Below are positions 1 to 19,605 of a stretch of 64,000 nt of DNA, piece by piece. The stretch comes from Glandiceps talaboti. Lineage: Eukaryota > Hemichordata > Enteropneusta > Spengelidae. Each line of letters opens with the position of its first letter. The first letter of the stretch is position 1. The notes beneath the pieces were generated by a model. That model did no database searches, had not been told where the DNA came from, and saw only the letters and a list, made by a program, of their open reading frames with translations. Location of the stretch: assembly GCF_964340395.1 (NCBI RefSeq), contig NC_135568.1, forward strand, positions 9,935,276-9,999,275, given 5' to 3'. A program made the position numbers and the translations under genes.

Positions 1-950
1 AGATCAAAATTCAAATGTGCGCCGCCACAGGCCTGAACACATGGTCCTTACGTTTTTGCCAAGCCGATAAAGGAATCGCACTACAATAACTACTTCAACA
101 TAAAGAAAGAAAGCGATGGAAAGTTTATGGACTGGCGGCAATTTTGATCAACTTTATCACATTCCAATAATATGTAAATAATCTTACGTCATCATTTAAT
201 ACGTAAAAAAAAAGTTTAGGGTCGGCAGTGAAAAAGTAGGTGGAGTCGGGTAACCGGAACCAAAGAATTATTTTTTTAGGCCTAATCTACGTCGATAACA
301 AATTAAAGAACTATTGTGTCAAGAGATTGCCATGTTTTGTTGATTTACCAGTTGCATTCCATCATGGTTGGGGGCGTGGTGCCGCTTCCGAATTTCAGGT
401 ATGGACCTAAAATAATAATCATTCCTTCAATGATTCAAATGCTATGAATTGTGTAGATAATGATCACTTGGTGTGCACACATGTTTTTGTCAAGTAAAAC
501 GTGAGTTACTGCAGATGATTATGAACATTTCTTCACAAATTGCCAAAGTCATTGTCATTGTTGCCTGAAGTGATCAATAACAAGATCTCATGTCCTTAAG
601 TGTACCAGAGGAAACCTAGACTCGGCTGGTTACCATACTCGTTAAGATCTATCAATATTAAAAATAACCCCAAGAGTGCTCCTAGAAGGTTTGTTGCAAC
701 ATACAATTCACAAGAGGCAGTTGGTGTGTGTTCTCATAGCCACTAGTAGATACAAACTCCTCTTGAGTGCTTCAACCGTAGCCCGTCTCAGAGAATAGAG
801 ACTACGACTAATTAATGATTAGCGATGCTTGTCATTCCCCAGCCACACAGTTTCAGAAACATAACACACGTCTTTTTTATCTTATCTTGTGACTGTGTGT
901 ATTTATTTTGTGGTTGAATGTCTATTTTTTGTTATGTGACCGCGAAGATA
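1..950. other. Unique-looking non-coding DNA
   Basis: Apart from the dispersed repeat at 204-285 I see no exon, RNA gene or array. Confidence 0.5.
204..285 (+). repeat. Dispersed repeat family A, copy 1
   Basis: An A-run is followed by GTTTAGGGTCGG, then GTAGGTGGAGTCGGGTAACC, a short purine stretch and TATTTTTTTAGGCCTAA. The same order of blocks recurs at 3452-3533, showing an interspersed repeat rather than unique DNA. No coding potential; class unknown. Confidence 0.6.
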
Positions 951-961
951 ATTAAATAAGT

Positions 962-1619
<658 letters not shown>

Positions 1620-2404
1620 AATAAATAAATGACATCGATATATTTACAGCTTATATTTTGTACTGAATAAGAAAGGGAACCGAAAAATAGAATTCTCGTG
1701 GCTTTATAAAATGATTTTGAAAAAAAAAATCTTCACAAATTTCCTTCTTCACGAATCTTCACGAATTTGAAACGCCTCTATGGGTTCCTGACTCACTCAG
1801 CTGATAGAGTTATTCATAGTTCACACCGAATATTAACACAATTTAACCACGTTTTGGGTTAACCAACTTATTAACGTTTCGCACTGCGGTTGTAGTCTGC
1901 CCAACAAATTGGCGCCAAATTTATTACTCTCTCAATCAAACAAAGGAAAAGGAGAGTGCTAATTGGCTAGCTCCTAATAATATTCATGAGTCTACTTTGC
2001 TTAATAAAGCATGGATTGTTCAATATGAGATTGTTCTTTTACTTGTTCATATGCTCTGTGGTTTGGGATGTCTTGGCGTGATCAAATTCATTTTCCCGTC
2101 CATCCCAAGTCAACATGTCCTTTGGTGATAGCTTCATCAATTTCTCGACCGCGACGAGCAAATATATTGGCAATAAATTAGTTTAGGTGACTAGATTATT
2201 AAATTAATTGAAAGTGAGGGACATTAAATTTCTCGCTTCTTTTGTTTTCCGCTTGTAGACACGGCAACGCACAATGAAATTAGAATTAAAAGGTATCTCG
2301 GATGAACTGGAACGTGTCGTGTGCAGTAATTTGTCAAATTTTGATATATTGAATCAAAAGTCCGTAACTTGTCACTTTTCTATCACCGTAGCCGTTGTCA
2401 CATC

Positions 2405-2485
2405 AGTGATTAAAACTAGCCACAGAATCACATTCCGTCTTTGAGTCACTGTGATTAAAATAAGCCACGGAATCGCAATAATCAA
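2405..2485. repeat. 44-bp imperfect tandem duplication
   Basis: GTGATTAAAACTAGCCAC followed by AGAATC recurs 44 bases later as GTGATTAAAATAAGCCAC followed by GGAATC. There are two units and no coding frame of interest. Confidence 0.6.
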
Positions 2486-2533
2486 ATTCGGTTACGGAGA
2501 GAAACACGGATTTTTTATGGTCAATGTTACCAT

Positions 2534-2535
<2 letters not shown>

Positions 2536-2592
<57 letters not shown>

Positions 2593-2629
2593 CGTGCGTG
2601 TGTGTGTGTGTGTGAGTGTGTGTGTGTGT

Positions 2630-2672
<43 letters not shown>

Positions 2673-2677
2673 GGGGG
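2536..2677. repeat. (GT)n microsatellite with terminal G run
   Basis: About 135 bases of alternating GT, broken by CGTGCGTGCG near 2588 and by GAGTG, end in seven G. The stretch is able to form Z-DNA in principle. Open frames on both strands (VCVC, THTH) are artefacts. Confidence 0.97.
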
Positions 2678-3451
2678 TTATCAGGAATTTACTTTCGTCT
2701 TTCTGTTCCATTCATACCGTTCTCTAATTTTCTGATTTCTTTGGCGGGATAGAGGGAAGGTCATACCCTCCCCTCCCACTAGGTGTTTTTATTTAGAGAG
2801 GAACTTGTCCAGCAATGCGCATCTCTACTAGTAATGCAAAATTCCATGGCAACTATGAAAATGACGTACCCAGTCAATCATCACATGTTACAATCTCTGT
2901 CATAGGCTTGTGTCACTTGTGACTCAATTTTTTCTTTATTAAGATTTATTAGCAAATAATTTAGTGACTTTGATTAATGGCCGTGCACTGAAGTGTTGAT
3001 GGAAAGAGTGCGTGGCATTAGGTGGCATTTCATTTCATTATGATAGCAAGTCATTTTAAACGACGCTTTCTCACATCAGATTAATTTACTACTAGTACCT
3101 TCCGTTCTTAGTCACATCGAACATGAAGTAAAAAGAATAACCGGAAATAAAAGTGTCAAGGCATTTAGAAGGACAAAAAGAGGGGTTCCTGTTAGTAAGG
3201 CAAAAAAAAATAATTTACATGACCTCAGAAAATAAAGTAGGTAGGTCAGGATTTCATTTTATTTTATTTTATTTCATCTATTTAATTGTTTTTACTTGAT
3301 ATTGCTTCAACCCAAAAACAAACAAAACGTCGGTCAGAATACCCCTTCTCTGAAAATTTTGATGAAATATGTACAGGCGTCACTGGAGAAAGAAAACAGA
3401 CGTGCATGAAGATCAAGAAGACAAAGAATTTCTTAAATTTGTTTTAAATAT

Positions 3452-3533
3452 TTAAAAAAAAATGTTTATGGTCGGGGGCTTAAACTAGGATAGGTCGGGT
3501 TATCATAAACACAGTGTTTTTATTTGGCCTAAT
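3452..3533 (+). repeat. Dispersed repeat family A, copy 2
   Basis: An A-run, GTTTATGGTCGG, GGATAGGTCGGGTTATC, then GTTTTTATTTGGCCTAA match the block order of the copy at 204-285 with the same total length. A weaker, possibly inverted fragment (AAGGCAAAAAAAAATAA) sits at 3197-3213. Confidence 0.6.
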
Positions 3534-3588
3534 TCCTTACAAAGATTTGTTCCGAACTTTCTGGCAAAAATGTTGAAGTAACACCTCT

Positions 3589-3681
3589 GTCACCACCACC
3601 ACCACCATCACCACCATCACCACCACCACCGTCATCACCATCACCACCATCACCACCAGCAGCAGCAACAGTAGTAGTAGT
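3589..3681. repeat. CAC/CAT then CAG/TAG trinucleotide tract
   Basis: Imperfect CAC and CAT triplets pass into AGCAGCAGCAACAGTAGTAG. There is no stable open frame supporting a poly-His protein. Confidence 0.9.
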
Positions 3682-4655
3682 TTCTATATCTCACTAATTA
3701 TGGCAAGAATTTTTTCACGATAATAATAGTCACGAGTCCTCTGCAAGGCGGTCATGACAAGATAATGTACGGTTTCTATTTGTGTATGATTGCCGCCTGC
3801 ACTGATCGACATTACTTTTCGGCTAATGGAAACAGCATTAACCTGCTTCATTTTGGGACTAATCCTATATGGCCTTGTGTTAGAGACGCCCTCTGGCACT
3901 TTCTCCCAATCGTACAAAGGCGAAATTTAAAGCGATTCCTTGGCACCATCACCATGACCTACTAGTGTCCGCACCAACAATATATTTACACCAAAGTGGA
4001 AATTCGTGTTTTCTCGTCAAACCACACGAGGCCTGACCTCTGAAAGTCTCCACTTATTGCCCGCAGAGAAACGCGGGAAATTCTGTCGTCTGCGTCCAAA
4101 TATTGGCGCCAATGAAATAGACTGCAAATTAGCAGTCTCTGATCTGAGTAAATATGATGCCATTTACAAATAATCAAAAAATTCACAAAAAATCAGCCGC
4201 TGTAAAAAAAAAAGGTATTTTCGCTTAATTGAAATTAAAGTGTTTCTATTAAGCACGTGCAAGGGAACGATTTTTCAGTCTGAAACAAACAAAATAGATG
4301 AAGAGCGACATTAATGTCGAAAGTGATAGCTATATTACATACAGTGAGCTATATGTCGACACCTTATGTCAATAACCCCATACTCTCTGGGGGCAATACC
4401 TTACTTCCATACCCGTAGGGCGGTAAAATCATACACGATCATAAAATGAAACTGAGAACAATATCAGGAGACGCTCTTGGTGATTCCAAGTAGCAAATAT
4501 GTGAATCACTCGTTGTTATACTTTATTCAATCTTAATAATAAGAGGTTAGTACAACACTCTGAGTCATGGTTGGAATGAATTGCGCCCTCTCGCATTCGT
4601 TTCGCGTAGTCTAGAAATTGTCCAATACGTTAAATACGTACATACGTAAGTATGT

Positions 4656-4710
<55 letters not shown>

Positions 4711-4816
4711 CATACGTATACATACATACATACCTACATACATACATACATACATACACGTACGTACATACATACATACATACATACATACATACATTCA
4801 TACATACATACATACA

Positions 4817-4883
<67 letters not shown>
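4656..4883. repeat. (ACAG)n-(ATAC)n-(TA)n compound microsatellite
   Basis: About 55 bases of ACAG, about 130 of ATAC with ACGT interruptions, and about 40 of TA. It is the left half of a pair with 5007-5271. Confidence 0.96.
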
Positions 4884-4886
<3 letters not shown>

Positions 4887-5006
4887 GAAATGTTCGGGTT
4901 TTCACCTGGCATTTCTCTGTCTCGCCAATTTTTCCTTTGAAAAAGAATATTTATTCGAAACGTCGGATTTAACAGCTATATATACGGACTGGTTTATTAG
5001 TTCCTT

Positions 5007-9239
<4,233 letters not shown>

Positions 9240-9550
9240 GGATGGATGGATGGATGGATAGATGGATGGACGGAGAGAGGTGAGGGAGGGAGGGAGGGAG
9301 GGAGGGATGGAGGGACGAACGGACGTGTGTATGTATGTATGTATGTATGTATGTATGTATGTATGTATGTATGTATGTATGTATGTATGTATGTATGTAT
9401 GTATGTATGTATGTATGTATGTATGTATGTATGTATGCATGTATGTATGTATGTATGTATGTATGTATGTATGTATGTATGTATGTATGTATGTATGTAT
9501 GTATGTATGTATGTATGTATATTTTGTTTGTTTGTTTGTTTGCTTGTTTA
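9240..9550. repeat. ATGG / GGGA / GTAT / TTTG compound microsatellite
   Basis: ATGG units (9240-9270), GGGA units (about 9284-9315), an ACGG step, about 195 bases of GTAT (9326-9521) and TTTG units (9524-9550). The 218-codon open frame through it (repeating MYVC) is an artefact. Confidence 0.96.
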
Positions 9551-10584
9551 TTGTGGATTTTTTTTTATCTATGGGCTCTGCTCATTGGATAATTATGGAT
9601 TCGTTAATAAAGTCGTTCAGCGTATCCTTGTTGGAAAAAAATTCCTGGAAAAAAGTAAACACAAAAATTCAGTCGCTGTTTTATTTCATCGAATAAACGC
9701 ATATATTTTTAGACCACAACTAATTTTTAAAGTCTTTTTCCCATCCTCCATTGTTTTTTCCAAGTTTTGTGATTACATGTCATTCATTTTGACGTTGTCG
9801 TTATCACCCAGAGTTGTTTTATCCCCAGATTCACAGAGAGTCAATATTACATATTAATGGCAACACGACACAATACACACACAAATACATCAAACATTAC
9901 TACTACAGCGCAAAATTCGTCAATATTTCACTGAAAAATGAAACTGTTGTACCGTCAGTCAGTCTCTCCCGGCTATCTGTTGGCATCGGTTTACTTGGAG
10001 CTCTTCTGAAAGCCCATGTAACTTGAAAGACCACATTAAATAATAATTCCATGTAACCTCTTCCGTCAAACATATTTTGTTACATATCGCGTTGAAAGCA
10101 AGCGAATTTGTGAACCAGTCATATCACGCTACATCGATGACTTTTTCAAGGCTTCAGATACGAGTCCACCTCGATGTGTTTTATTCATGGGTTACTCGCG
10201 GAAATTTAACAGGACACCTTTGAAAACTATAACAGTTGTTTTGGGTTGTTTTCGTTTTTTTCCCTTACGGGTTACTGACATACTGCTCAGTATGTGGGCG
10301 AACAGAACCATTACGGTGTAAAAGTGTTATTGAGTACGGTATAAGAACCGGACTTATTCTCGCAAGGCAAGGCCGGGTAATTTTCCATTCGCTGGTTGGA
10401 GCGTGTTCCATACTGCCGTAAAAGGGTGTTGGGGTTTAACGACGATGTGAAATGAAGAGCACGGGAATGGATAGTTGTACAGTTCTCAGCAACAATTCAA
10501 GACTCACTTTGAGCGGCTTGAATATATACTCTTATTTTGTATTTAGTTTTGGTGGTAAATTAAAGCTCAGTGGTCTATATAGAA

Positions 10585-10640
10585 GCAAACAAACAAACAA
10601 ACAAACAAACAAACAAACAAACAAGCAAGCAAGAAAGCAA
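10585..10640. repeat. (CAAA)n microsatellite
   Basis: About 12 CAAA units, with CAAG and AAAG variants at the right end. Confidence 0.9.
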
Positions 10641-12019
10641 ACAAACAACTTAAAACTAGCGTTTTTAATTTAAGAATTCGGCAATGTACGCCACTTTTTC
10701 AAGTGTCTAAAAACAGACGTGGTTTCTTAAAAAGCTTTCCGTGGAACTGCTCGACGTTTGATATTTTAGCAATATTTGTATTGCATTCCCATTCGATACT
10801 GACAGCCAACAAAACGAAAGCTAAAATTAATTTACCATCGTCTTGATTGCAGGAATGACCGCGATCTGATTCAAATGTGATATTTATTTATATTTATTTC
10901 CTTCGTATATTTTTCGGTTTTTTATTTTATTTTATAAGAGTCCATGTGTGATCGCCTCTTCATACAGCAAATTGAAATAAAAAGTCCAACAATGTAAAAA
11001 TAAAATAAAGGTATTATTAAATAAAGGAAACGAGTGGTATTCCTACATCAAAATTTAATAAAATTGGGATGACTGTAACTTACAGCTGAACCAGCTGACT
11101 GAACACGAGGACTCGGCGTAATGCTGAAACTGGAATGGCATGTACAGCTAAGTTAAGTTAATTAAAAGTAACTGTATAAAACTTTGATATAAAATTTAGA
11201 GTAACGGCCTAAATCACAGTTAAAATGCCCTTGATGGCTAAAATTATGAAGCACGACGGGTATAAGCCAGAAAGATAGTGTATTGGCTTCAAGTAATTTT
11301 ACCGTTAACCGGGCAACTAAAATGTAGTACGCCGTGAAAGCAATATTGACCCGAACTGTTCTATGTTACAAGCAGACAAGGGGACCCGGTCATAAAGGGA
11401 CTTCCTTGCTGGAATGGATCGATTGATTGACAAGTACTAGAGGGGTGAGATCTCACGGTACAGTGACAAAAGCTGCCTTTCCAATATTCCAAATATAGGT
11501 CCACGTTATCATAAGAACTTTAATTTTGAAATTTTTTTTTGCAGATTTATTCAAATTCATCGACAGTCAGAAGTAAATGATTAGTACAATTACGTTGATT
11601 GGATTACACTTCACGTCAGTATTTTCATAAATATCATTTTCGTCTGTACAAAAGAAAAAAAACTTTACGGGGAGTAATAACACTTGCGGTAACAGCGCTG
11701 CCCCACTGTTACAAACTCATGATGATTAACGAGTTCACATGGTAGATAATTGATTTGTACTCTAGACACGCCCCCTAGTGGTGAAGTCTGTTGAGAACTG
11801 CCCAAGTAACACTGACAAGACTGTACAGTAGTCATCCATCAGTCTTAAATGTTTGAAATTTCACACACCACTCGGAAGTGACATAAATACAACATGTAAA
11901 ACGAACATATATGTTGATTAGTGATGGCTGTGACTAGGAGTCAGGGCAAACATCGCCCGTACAACATTTTCTTTTCGAACACGTACTTAATTCATATTAG
12001 TCAAGACCGCCTTCAATCA

Positions 12020-12150
12020 TGAGTGCCTCTCCGTGTGTCTCCCAAGTCTCTGTCTCTGTCTCTCTGTCCCCTCTCTGTCTCTGTCTCTCTGTCCCCCTCT
12101 CTGTTTCCGTCTTTGTCTCTCTGTCTCCCCCCTCTCTCTCCTTCCCTCCT
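12020..12150. repeat. CT-rich polypyrimidine tract
   Basis: TCTCTGTCTCTGTCCC-like degenerate units give about 130 bases of almost pure pyrimidine on the plus strand. It could act as a splice polypyrimidine region, but no exon follows that I can support. Confidence 0.8.
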
Positions 12151-13652
12151 CTATATCGACTTCTTTGAAACGCGTTTAGGACGAGCTATAATAAAGTGTC
12201 GCACTGACTTTCAATGCTGTCATGTTACGATGATACTAAACTCCTCGGGGATCCACAGCTGTTGGCTACGTGCATTCACAAACCTTATTGTCCAAAAGCC
12301 ATATTTCAAAGTTGACTGAGATTTGCCCGCTGGTATTATTTTTTTTTGTCTATAAAAAGCACATTGAGTTGCGATGGTAAAGTGTCCAGGCAGCAGTAAG
12401 CATTCTACAGGTGGGGCAATTAGTCAAATCCCCGATTGATAAAGCAGTAATCGAGTACTTTGGCCAATAAGCAGTAATATTGATGGGGTCTTCGCGAGCT
12501 CTTAAATAACACGGCATTTATTTTCAAGTGAGTGAACACGGACCTCCGGCCTGCTGTCAAATGATCGATTGAAAGTGAATATGAATACACCCTGACCGAT
12601 GAAAGTGAAAATGCAAACGATTGGGTACTTCAGTCAATTCTTAAGATGCAATCAATTGGAAGAAGACAATACGAAGTGTGAATTTGAAGGAGTTGTAGCC
12701 GCACTCTTGGCGCCACTCGTTCAATAGGCCCTCCTTCCAATCCTACTAATTTTCAATTGTGTCTTCAAAACCCTCGATCAAGGAGTCTTTAACACCTCAC
12801 TGCTTGTATTTCTCGCCTTTTCACTCCGTCACTAATCGGCGAGCTTCTCAAGACAAACAGATAAATACATTGATTACCTTGGACGATCAGACTACAGGCC
12901 AATTTACACAAACTAATTGAGAGTCCGAAACCAAATCTTTAAGATGTGTTTAAAGAAATCAACACCTATATACTTAAAGAAATGAACATAATATTATGTG
13001 AAATTGACACCGTTGTAAACGGTGCGTTGTCAACTTAGCGAGCGGCCAGACTATGGCCTGGCAGCACAGAATTCAGTGAAGACGGGGTTCTCCTTCTATG
13101 GGTTCTCCATTCATTTTCTTTCAGATCGGAACAACTGTCTACAAAAATACCAATTATCTTTAGGTTGACTAGGAAAAGTAACGAAAATTCTGGTATTATT
13201 TTTGTATAATATAAAAAAAAATAAACACTAGCACGACGTGGTTGCTATGTAACATTTTCAGTACACAAACTTGACAACCATAAAATATAAAAAATTGAGA
13301 TACAAACTTTTCAAAATGTGTTAGGAGAGGTCAGGATGATAGTATCCATTGTTGTCCATTAAAAAATTCTCAATTTGGCGCAACAAACTGAAAGCAAATC
13401 CCAAACAGGCTTTTTTGTACACGAAATGTTCTTGAAATATGTTTGCACTATGCCCCGCAACTATAAAATATTTAAAAATATACCCACTTACAGAACTTAC
13501 TTACAGAACAAGAAAGAAAATACAAATAGTAAACAATAGTGTGCCCTGGTTTCAAGACTACTGGGTAACTCAGATTGATACTTGGTTGTTGTATAAATGC
13601 CCAACAAAAACTGCCCAACGTCTTGCTATTTTTAATTTCATGTGAGGAAACT

Positions 13653-13784
13653 ATCAAACAAACAAACAAACAAACAAACACAAACAAACAAACAAACAAC
13701 AAACACACACAGACATATATATATATATATATATATATACTAACAAACTAACAAACATACTAACAACAAACAACACATACACAC

Positions 13785-13840
<56 letters not shown>

Positions 13841-13951
13841 CTATATACATGGTAACATGCACACAAATATATACATCCCCAACCTCCCAACTACACAAAA
13901 CCTCACACAAAGATGAATGAATGAATGGATGGATGGATGGATGAATGGATG
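13653..13951. repeat. CAAA / TA / ATGG compound microsatellites
   Basis: CAAA units (about 13658-13700), TA (about 13716-13738), CTAACAAA-like units, TA (about 13786-13838), then after about 70 bases ATGA/ATGG units to 13951. All open frames across it are translated repeat. Confidence 0.92.
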
Positions 13952-14939
13952 AAAATGATTATCACCATATATAACAAAAATAAACCACACTTTCAAATAA
14001 CTTACATATGTTACAAATATACAAAATATAATCAGACAAAACTAAATGACAACCGTTTTACAAAAAAAAGAAAACAGCTGCCATACGAAATGTTCAAAAG
14101 TAAGGTCAGTTGGTCAGCCCCATTTTACTGTATCAAAGAGTAATTATCATCTTCGCAACTATGCCAAAAGTCGTTACAAGCTACACACAGTGGGATGACA
14201 AAAAAGAGGTAAGAAAACAAACCATCAACCAGCTGCCAAAGTTGAGCCGAATACACATACATATAAGTCAAAGCATTCATCTAAACCCAAACAGTTTAAT
14301 TATATATATTTGCAATGCGAGTCGTTGATAGTAGAATGGTCTGGGTGCAGGTGTCACCTCTGTCTTGTATCAGTGTTTTGTTGTTGATGTAAATAGCGAG
14401 GTTTTATGTCGTCGTTGCTTCCAGTGTCTTTATGTTAGTTATATATATACCCCTTTCTTATGTTATATTTCCCTGTGATACATTGTCCGTCATTGTAGCT
14501 ACGACATGCAGGAAGCGATGCAACTGCATGAGAAGTTCTGTTTGCTTTTAAGTTACCAAGCACTCATCAGTGAAAACTTAGTTTTGATACGAACGTTATA
14601 TTGTGAATTTTGTGTAAGATATTTTCACTTTTAGTCCGAAATGTGGACATCAATGAAATGTCAAGGCTACATTCTGTACAATACTGTGACTGAGGCTACA
14701 TTTTCGGCTAGAGTCAATTCACGATTATATTAGTTCTACAAAATTAAAATTTTCAACTTGTTTAGAAACAAATCATGGTGTGAAGATAAAGATGGTTTAT
14801 TTATGCATAAAGATGCTTGCAATCGAGACTGAGAGTTAATATATTGGATCACTGTGTAAAGAGGAGTGAGTAGTGAATATGTGACATCATGTCATGCTAC
14901 TATCAGATAGACAAAGACTGGAAGACATAAAGAGAGAAA

Positions 14940-15126
<187 letters not shown>

Positions 15127-15851
15127 CATATGTACGTAATTAGACAGCCAAAGACACAATAAAGAGGCCAATAACGAAAGCGTTAACACAAATTTATGAC
15201 AAATTTACGATCCTTCGGATATTGGCGGGAAAAACAAATTAGGTAATATTAGGTGCGAAAAAGGAATTAAATGGAGGCGCGAAACGTCAAGTAAAACCCA
15301 CTCAGGAAAAAAAATGATTTCTCGCCTATGCAAGACAATAAAAATAGTAATTTTGTGCAAACACACAACGAAGACGGGAATCAAATTTTATTACTGTGAA
15401 CATTTGCCTGAGGGGGATGCTTTTAATAATTCGACACTGTGAAAGTGTGAACAAGAAAAAAACAACATATTACGGATTATCGACATTTTTATGTGATTGT
15501 TGATTTACAAGAAACGTAACGACAAATTTACTGAAATCGAAACGACATGATTGTTAGTCATACACAAGAAATCAAATTTGTTGAAAAAAAAAATAATTTT
15601 ACGAGTTCGCCTTGAGGTGAAATTTGAAATTGAAGTTAGTCTTAAAGGCAAACCGACAAAAGGGATACGGGGTTCATCATGATATGAACACTGAGTTTGA
15701 ATATGAGAAGGGTAGATATGTTGGATGGAGGGGTAGATGTGTAAGGTCAGGAGGGGTGATGGCAAACTAGGTGGTATGGGTAGGTCGTTATATGTAGAAT
15801 CAAGGGGGAGGGAGTCTGTTAGTTGTGTAAAGACGGGGGAAGGCTGTGGTC

Positions 15852-15968
<117 letters not shown>

Positions 15969-18960
15969 AAAAGTAGAAAGGGGAAAGGAAAGGGAGATTT
16001 ATATGTTGCTCCTATTTTCGTAACGAAATGAACAATATAAGTGTCAAAATGCACCGACAGCGTTCTATTCCCATGTATGAAACAAAGGTGTGATCGGGGC
16101 AGGCAATAAAAACCTCAAACCATCGGCTGATATTTTGTTTCCATCCACAAATGATGTGAAACTGAGGATGAAATACGATGACTGATAGAAAATTCAGAAT
16201 CGATGAACAACGCACTACAGAAAGAGAAATAAAGGCCTATTATGTTGAAAAGAAGATTTATTCCGTCACCATAACGGTTTCAACCCAACAACTCGTAAAC
16301 CTTGCCGGATATAAAGAAGCAGTCAGCCAAAACCTTGAGAAAGTCAGCTCAGGTAAGGAGCGGCTAGGTCAAAGGTCAAGTATTATTAACTGAATGAAAG
16401 AGACGATGCGCGAAAGGCAAACTATTAACTCAAGGGCATAACAACAAATAAAGCCACTTGAGATTTTTAGGCAAGTCCCATTTACAGGCTCCTAAAAATG
16501 AAAAACTAGAGAGAAAGAAAATACAAAAACATACAAACATGTCAAACAAACAAACACACAAACAAACTAACAAAATGCATATAAAAATACACTACTAGGC
16601 ATACACGGTTAATTAAAGTGTTACATGGTTATTTTTATAAACTTTTCACTCACATAAAATTCCGCTTAAACTATTCTAATATAATTCTCATCTCGACGCA
16701 TGCGCCTTCGATGATATTTGAAAACTGTCGTTCATTATTGTAGGTACAGTTGATGATGTAAAAGATGTTTTCTGGCCATTTTAGTATACGTGTATTGAAT
16801 TACGTCATCGATACGAATAATTACGATTCCTTAAAGGTCCACTTTCGTTAGAGTTAAAATCAAGGCGTGAAAACCGATGTCGATTGTTTGGCAGAGCTTT
16901 AGAAAAAGCTGATCCAGAATATAATAATGATGTCAAGTATGCCTTATTACGATAACATTAAACGCACTGACCCAGGATTGAGACATGACCCTTTAATTCC
17001 TAGTTTGGCTTCCGCCAATAACAAGTGATATTTGTCCACAACGAATAGAATTCTGTATGCACCTTTCAATATACAGTAAAAAGTATCCCCCAAACGTGCA
17101 AACTCCGATTATATCCCATAATTACCGAGGGTCATTCTGGACAAAACCTTTACCGTCAAACAACTGTTTTCCACACCAAACTTTGATTCTAATCCGAACT
17201 GGCCTTTTAATCTCTGGATTTATATTTGGACAAGATATTCATGTGTAAACAGTGCATGCTAAATAGGAAATCCATTTTTATAGCAAGTAATTTAATGGGG
17301 CTACCATAATCCAACAGAATTGGTGAAACATATGGTATGTATTACCCTACCTAGAGTCTAAAATAACTAGAAAGTATTTGTCGTACTAGGCTAGTTTTAG
17401 AAGTCACAAGCAGCACAGAATTATACAAAAAAAAGTCAAGGTTTCTACCGTAATTCTCGTGTCATTTTACTTGAAGAGTACGCTACAAGCATTATCAGTT
17501 GCAAGAAGAACTCATAATTTATGTTTACAGCCTGCTAGCTTCCCCTTTCAAGCCTTATTTCCTTCAACTAATATCTCTCTCTTGACCCCAAATTCCCATT
17601 TCTTTTGTGCGTACACCAGTTTAAAGGTGAGATAGGGGGGATATAATCCATGTACAGATGAATGCCTGTCAAAATTCTGTTATTTAAAGACGTTATGAAA
17701 AATGGTTGTTTATGGTGTCTCGACATGTCAGATTGTGAAATGTTTGAAAAATGTGCTGAACTGGAGAACTAAATTTACCCAAACTGTTTGGCGTCGCTTT
17801 GTTGTTCATTTTAATTTTTGAAAGAGGTAATAAACTTTTTGCTTTCTCTTTGTTTCGCCTTTAATTCGTGAAAGAGAATTGACGACAAACCCGACGAACT
17901 AATTTTATCAAAAATGGTCAACCATTTTTTCCTGTTCTGTATCGATCTGTCTTGTTCTGGCCTGTTTTCTTGTTTTGTTTTGTTTAGGAATACCACAGTG
18001 GCAATGTTAGTTTATCTCTGTAATGTAAAGTGTCAGCGATACCATAGGGCATGAACAATTTTGATGTAAAGTTACGTACGAAGCGGCGTTTAATGCTATT
18101 TATACAACTTGTCTTGTTCAATATAAAATGTTGCTGAGCAGTCAACGCAACAAGATGGCGGAAATTGCAGATGTTCATTCATGTACCAGCAATAACCAAA
18201 GAATATATGCCGTTATCAGGCGCTGTCTTATTTTAGCTGTATCGTATGTACGGCAAGTAAGCTAATAAAAAAATAACCTTGTGTTGTGAACAGAGGTTCA
18301 TATCCATACCGAAAGCAGATCTAGAACTCATTCGTACCAGTGTGAGACAAATATTTTATAAAGTATATTGTTTATAAGATTATTTCAATGTACGACAAAA
18401 TTTGGACTGTAATATCACTATTGTGATTTTGCTTTGAATCTCAACTAAAATGTCGTCAAAATCAACAAAAAAAAATGGAAGCGAACGACAATTTTTGTTC
18501 CTGTAATTTTAGCGGGAAAGTAACACAATCTAAACAACAGTAAAACTGTTAATTGTTTCTTTGATTCTTGTCTAAAATAAAACTAAATTGAACCCCCAAA
18601 AAGTTCGGAAATAACAGTTTTGCTAAAAGAAATTTGGCGGGAAAAGTCTGGTGTTGGTGATATAAGTTCCATTGATCACGCTTATACAAAACCTTTTCAC
18701 TGATCACACGAAGGTTTCGTTGAACGAAATCTTACAATAACCCATCAAAGAAATACAAATGCAATCAAGATCCAAATGCAAATGTAAAAAAATATATAAA
18801 ATAAAAATATCAAACATGGGATGAAAATGTATATTCAGTACAAACTAAAGTGTGAGTATGTATAAACAGATATCAATGAATACCAATCCAACTGTACATA
18901 TATAGAGACGGAACAAACAGGGGACCAGCACAAATACAAACTACTAATTCCATAGAGATG

Positions 18961-19016
18961 TAAACAAACAAACAAACAAATAAATAAAGAACTGACAGGC
19001 AGACAAACAAACAAAC
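18961..19016. repeat. (CAAA)n short arrays
   Basis: Two short runs of CAAA units are separated by TAAATAAAGAACTGACAGG. Confidence 0.85.
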
Positions 19017-19361
19017 ATAAATTAGGAAAACACACTTGTGAGAGTAAAATGCAATTACAAGTGCATTAAGCTTACATGATCATACAAGAAAACTTTAAAA
19101 GGGCGGGAAATGTAGATTCATGTATGGATGGAAATAACAACAGACACATAAGCTTACAAGAAGAATGCAAATGAATTATGATAGAATATACAAATGCAAT
19201 AGTAGAATATCCAACTGCTAACACGAATTCAAAGGACTATTAAGAAGGAAAATATAAACCCGAAAAACGTGGTATAAAAATGTTAGCTATTAATGTACAG
19301 TGACACGATACTATCCATTGCAGACACAGGTCTTGAGAAGTCCATTAATCTGAAACCGAAC

Positions 19362-19605
19362 GTCGACTGACTCCACAAAAATGCCTGACTAACTTTGCTA
19401 CTTTTTATCGTCTGACGTGACAAAAATGTTACATTTTGATTATTTTAGCGGTATGGATCAATAATAGGTTGCACATGCAAAATAAATGTGCATTGATAAA
19501 AAAAATGTGGCAGACGACGAAAAGTAGCAGTTTTGGTAAGATTTGTGTGGCACCAGACGATAAAATGTAGCAATGTTGGTAAATTTTGTGTCGAGTCAGC
19601 CGATG
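19362..19605. repeat. Dispersed minisatellite family M, cluster 1 (inverted lead unit)
   Basis: A unit in reverse orientation (GCTACTTTTTATCGTCTG near 19398-19415) is followed by about 90 bases and then two forward units with GACGAAAAGTAGCAG and CAGACGATAAAATGTAGC. The outer ends also mirror each other (GTCGACTGACT on the left, TGTGTCGAGTCAGC on the right). The same unit recurs at 57361 and 62870. Confidence 0.75.

Larger units (their letters stand above)
1620..4650. other. Non-coding, between arrays
   Basis: It contains the features listed at 2405, 2536, 3452 and 3589. The remaining short open frames (for example 3684-3917 minus and 3986-4186 minus) match nothing I know. A short ATTTT run lies near 3252-3275. 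Confidence 0.5.
9551..13652. other. Non-coding, no gene recognised
   Basis: I see only the CAAA array at 10585 and the CT tract at 12020. The rest is AT-rich with no supported feature. Confidence 0.5.
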